A stretch of 7,683 bases of DNA from assembly GCA_002338895.1 (NCBI GenBank), contig DDJH01000204.1, positions 5,434 to 13,116 of the forward strand. Reading direction: 5' to 3'. The notes beneath the pieces were generated by a model. That model was not told where the DNA came from. It did no database searches and saw only the letters and a list, made by a program, of their open reading frames with translations. Source of the stretch: Lentisphaeria bacterium UBA1829. GTDB lineage: Bacteria; Verrucomicrobiota; Lentisphaeria; Victivallales; UBA1829. Shown here piece after piece: positions 7,331-7,683 of this stretch. How positions within the stretch are numbered: the stretch's first letter is position 1; every line of letters starts with the position of its first letter. Position numbers and translations under genes: made by a program.

Positions 7331-7336
7331 AGGAGG
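7331..7336 (+). promoter_or_regulatory. Strong Shine-Dalgarno fixing the start of the GH95-like gene
   Basis: AGGAGG is the best Shine-Dalgarno match in the window. It lies 9 nt before the ATG at 7346-7348 and decides that start over the in-frame-looking ATG codons at 7303 and 7321 in another frame, which have no good site. Confidence 0.75.
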
Positions 7337-7345
7337 AGTCTTTTT

Positions 7346-7683
7346 ATGCTGCACTCATTTTCCCGTATTTCGCATCGTTTTCCGCTTCCGCACATTCATC
7401 AGGGGACCACGCTGGGGAATGGTTTCCTCGGCATCTCCGCATGGGGGAGCGGAAATATGCTGAATCTTTCCGTCGGATGTTCCTCTCTCTGGGATCACCG
7501 GGGGGGGGATGTCCTGGACGGCAAAGCAGAACTATCCGGCGATTCGCGCCGCGCTGGAGGCCGGCGACTGGGCCCGGATGAAGGAGCTGTTCCGGACGGA
7601 TACGGAATCCGAGCCGGGAATGCCGGAACGGCCCTCGCTGATTCCGCTCGGACGGATCGTCGTCACTCTGGACGGGGAGCTGG
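7346..7683 (+). CDS. GH95-like glycoside hydrolase, N-terminal part, frameshifted at a G9 tract and cut by window edge
   Basis: The first 54 codons give an N-terminus containing GTTLGNGFLGISAWG (20-34) and LWDHRGG (48-54). This resembles the N-terminal beta-sandwich of GH95 alpha-L-fucosidase-like proteins (PLGNGxLG, then a tryptophan-containing turn). From 7509 the convincing continuation is one frame over, MSWTAKQNYPAIRAALEAGD, later PSLIPLGRIVV, in the usual codon style. The literal frame also stays open to the window edge but reads as Gly/Arg/Ala-rich sequence with atypical codons. Eight G instead of nine at 7500-7508 would join the halves as DHRGGMSW. GH95 and DUF5703-type proteins share this kind of N-terminus, so the family is tentative and the substrate unknown; the catalytic domain lies outside the window. 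No signal peptide is apparent. It follows the GH20 gene on the same strand, consistent with a glycan-degradation cluster. Confidence 0.6.
   Translation, partial: MLHSFSRISHRFPLPHIHQGTTLGNGFLGISAWGSGNMLNLSVGCSSLWDHRGGDVLDGKAELSGDSRRAGGRRLGPDEGAVPDGYGIRAGNAGTALADSARTDRRHSGRGA
7500..7508 (+). repeat. Nine-G homopolymer inside the GH95-like reading frame
   Basis: Nine consecutive G residues follow GATCACC within codons 52-55 of the GH95-like gene. The downstream protein-like frame is offset by one base from the upstream frame. It is the longest G or C run I see in the window and lies exactly where the coding frame changes. Confidence 0.9.

Noticed and set aside
6232..7395. 387-codon minus-strand open frame across the end of GH20 and the gap
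   Set aside because: Antisense shadow; Arg/Pro/His-rich, no recognisable motif, and it crosses the regulatory region of the next gene.
7303..7581. 92-codon plus-strand frame whose start near MKKQEESFYAALIF looks like a signal peptide
   Set aside because: It lacks a Shine-Dalgarno before either ATG, and AGGAGG lies inside it positioned for the ATG at 7346. After about 30 residues it degenerates to Arg/Gly/Pro-rich sequence, while the other frames give GH95-like protein.

Overview
This 7.7 kb bacterial window is GC-rich (roughly 58-60% by eye) and almost fully coding, with strong preference for G or C at third codon positions. I infer a member of the Lentisphaerae/Victivallales or a near relative in the PVC superphylum. 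The grounds are the style of the intracellular GH20 and GH95-like glycosidases, the dCache-HAMP-PP2C phosphatase and the codon preferences. No 16S or other taxonomic marker is present, so this placement is tentative.

Left half, minus strand, housekeeping. Read in the direction of transcription it runs guaA (GMP synthase, 2866-1322), then rsmD (16S rRNA G966 methyltransferase, 1312-749, 9 bp after guaA), then gyrA or a close paralogue (585 to the window edge, first 195 codons only). A good sigma70-type promoter with an extended -10 precedes guaA. A second promoter lies in the 163-bp gap before gyrA. The same gap carries three short complementary segments that can form two mutually exclusive hairpins.

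Right half, plus strand, signalling and glycan degradation. A 150-bp AT-rich divergent region separates guaA from a complete membrane-bound phosphatase with dCache, HAMP and SpoIIE/RsbU-type PP2C domains (3017-4948). After 53 bp comes a 742-residue GH20 enzyme of the hexosaminidase D type with a C-terminal beta-sandwich-like domain (5002-7230). A 115-bp gap follows, with an inverted repeat, a candidate promoter and a strong Shine-Dalgarno. It leads into the 5' part of a GH95-like glycosidase (7346 to the window edge).

That last gene carries the clearest anomaly: a run of nine G residues at 7500-7508 shifts the reading frame, and eight would keep the conserved-looking protein in frame. It is a sequencing error, a decayed gene or a phase-variable tract.

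No stretch longer than 300 bases lacks a gene; the largest gaps are 163, 150 and 115 bp. I see no tRNA, rRNA, CRISPR array, insertion sequence or phage gene, and no clear novel multi-gene system. The points most worth following are the G9 tract, the regulatory structures in the gaps and the sensor phosphatase next to glycosidases.
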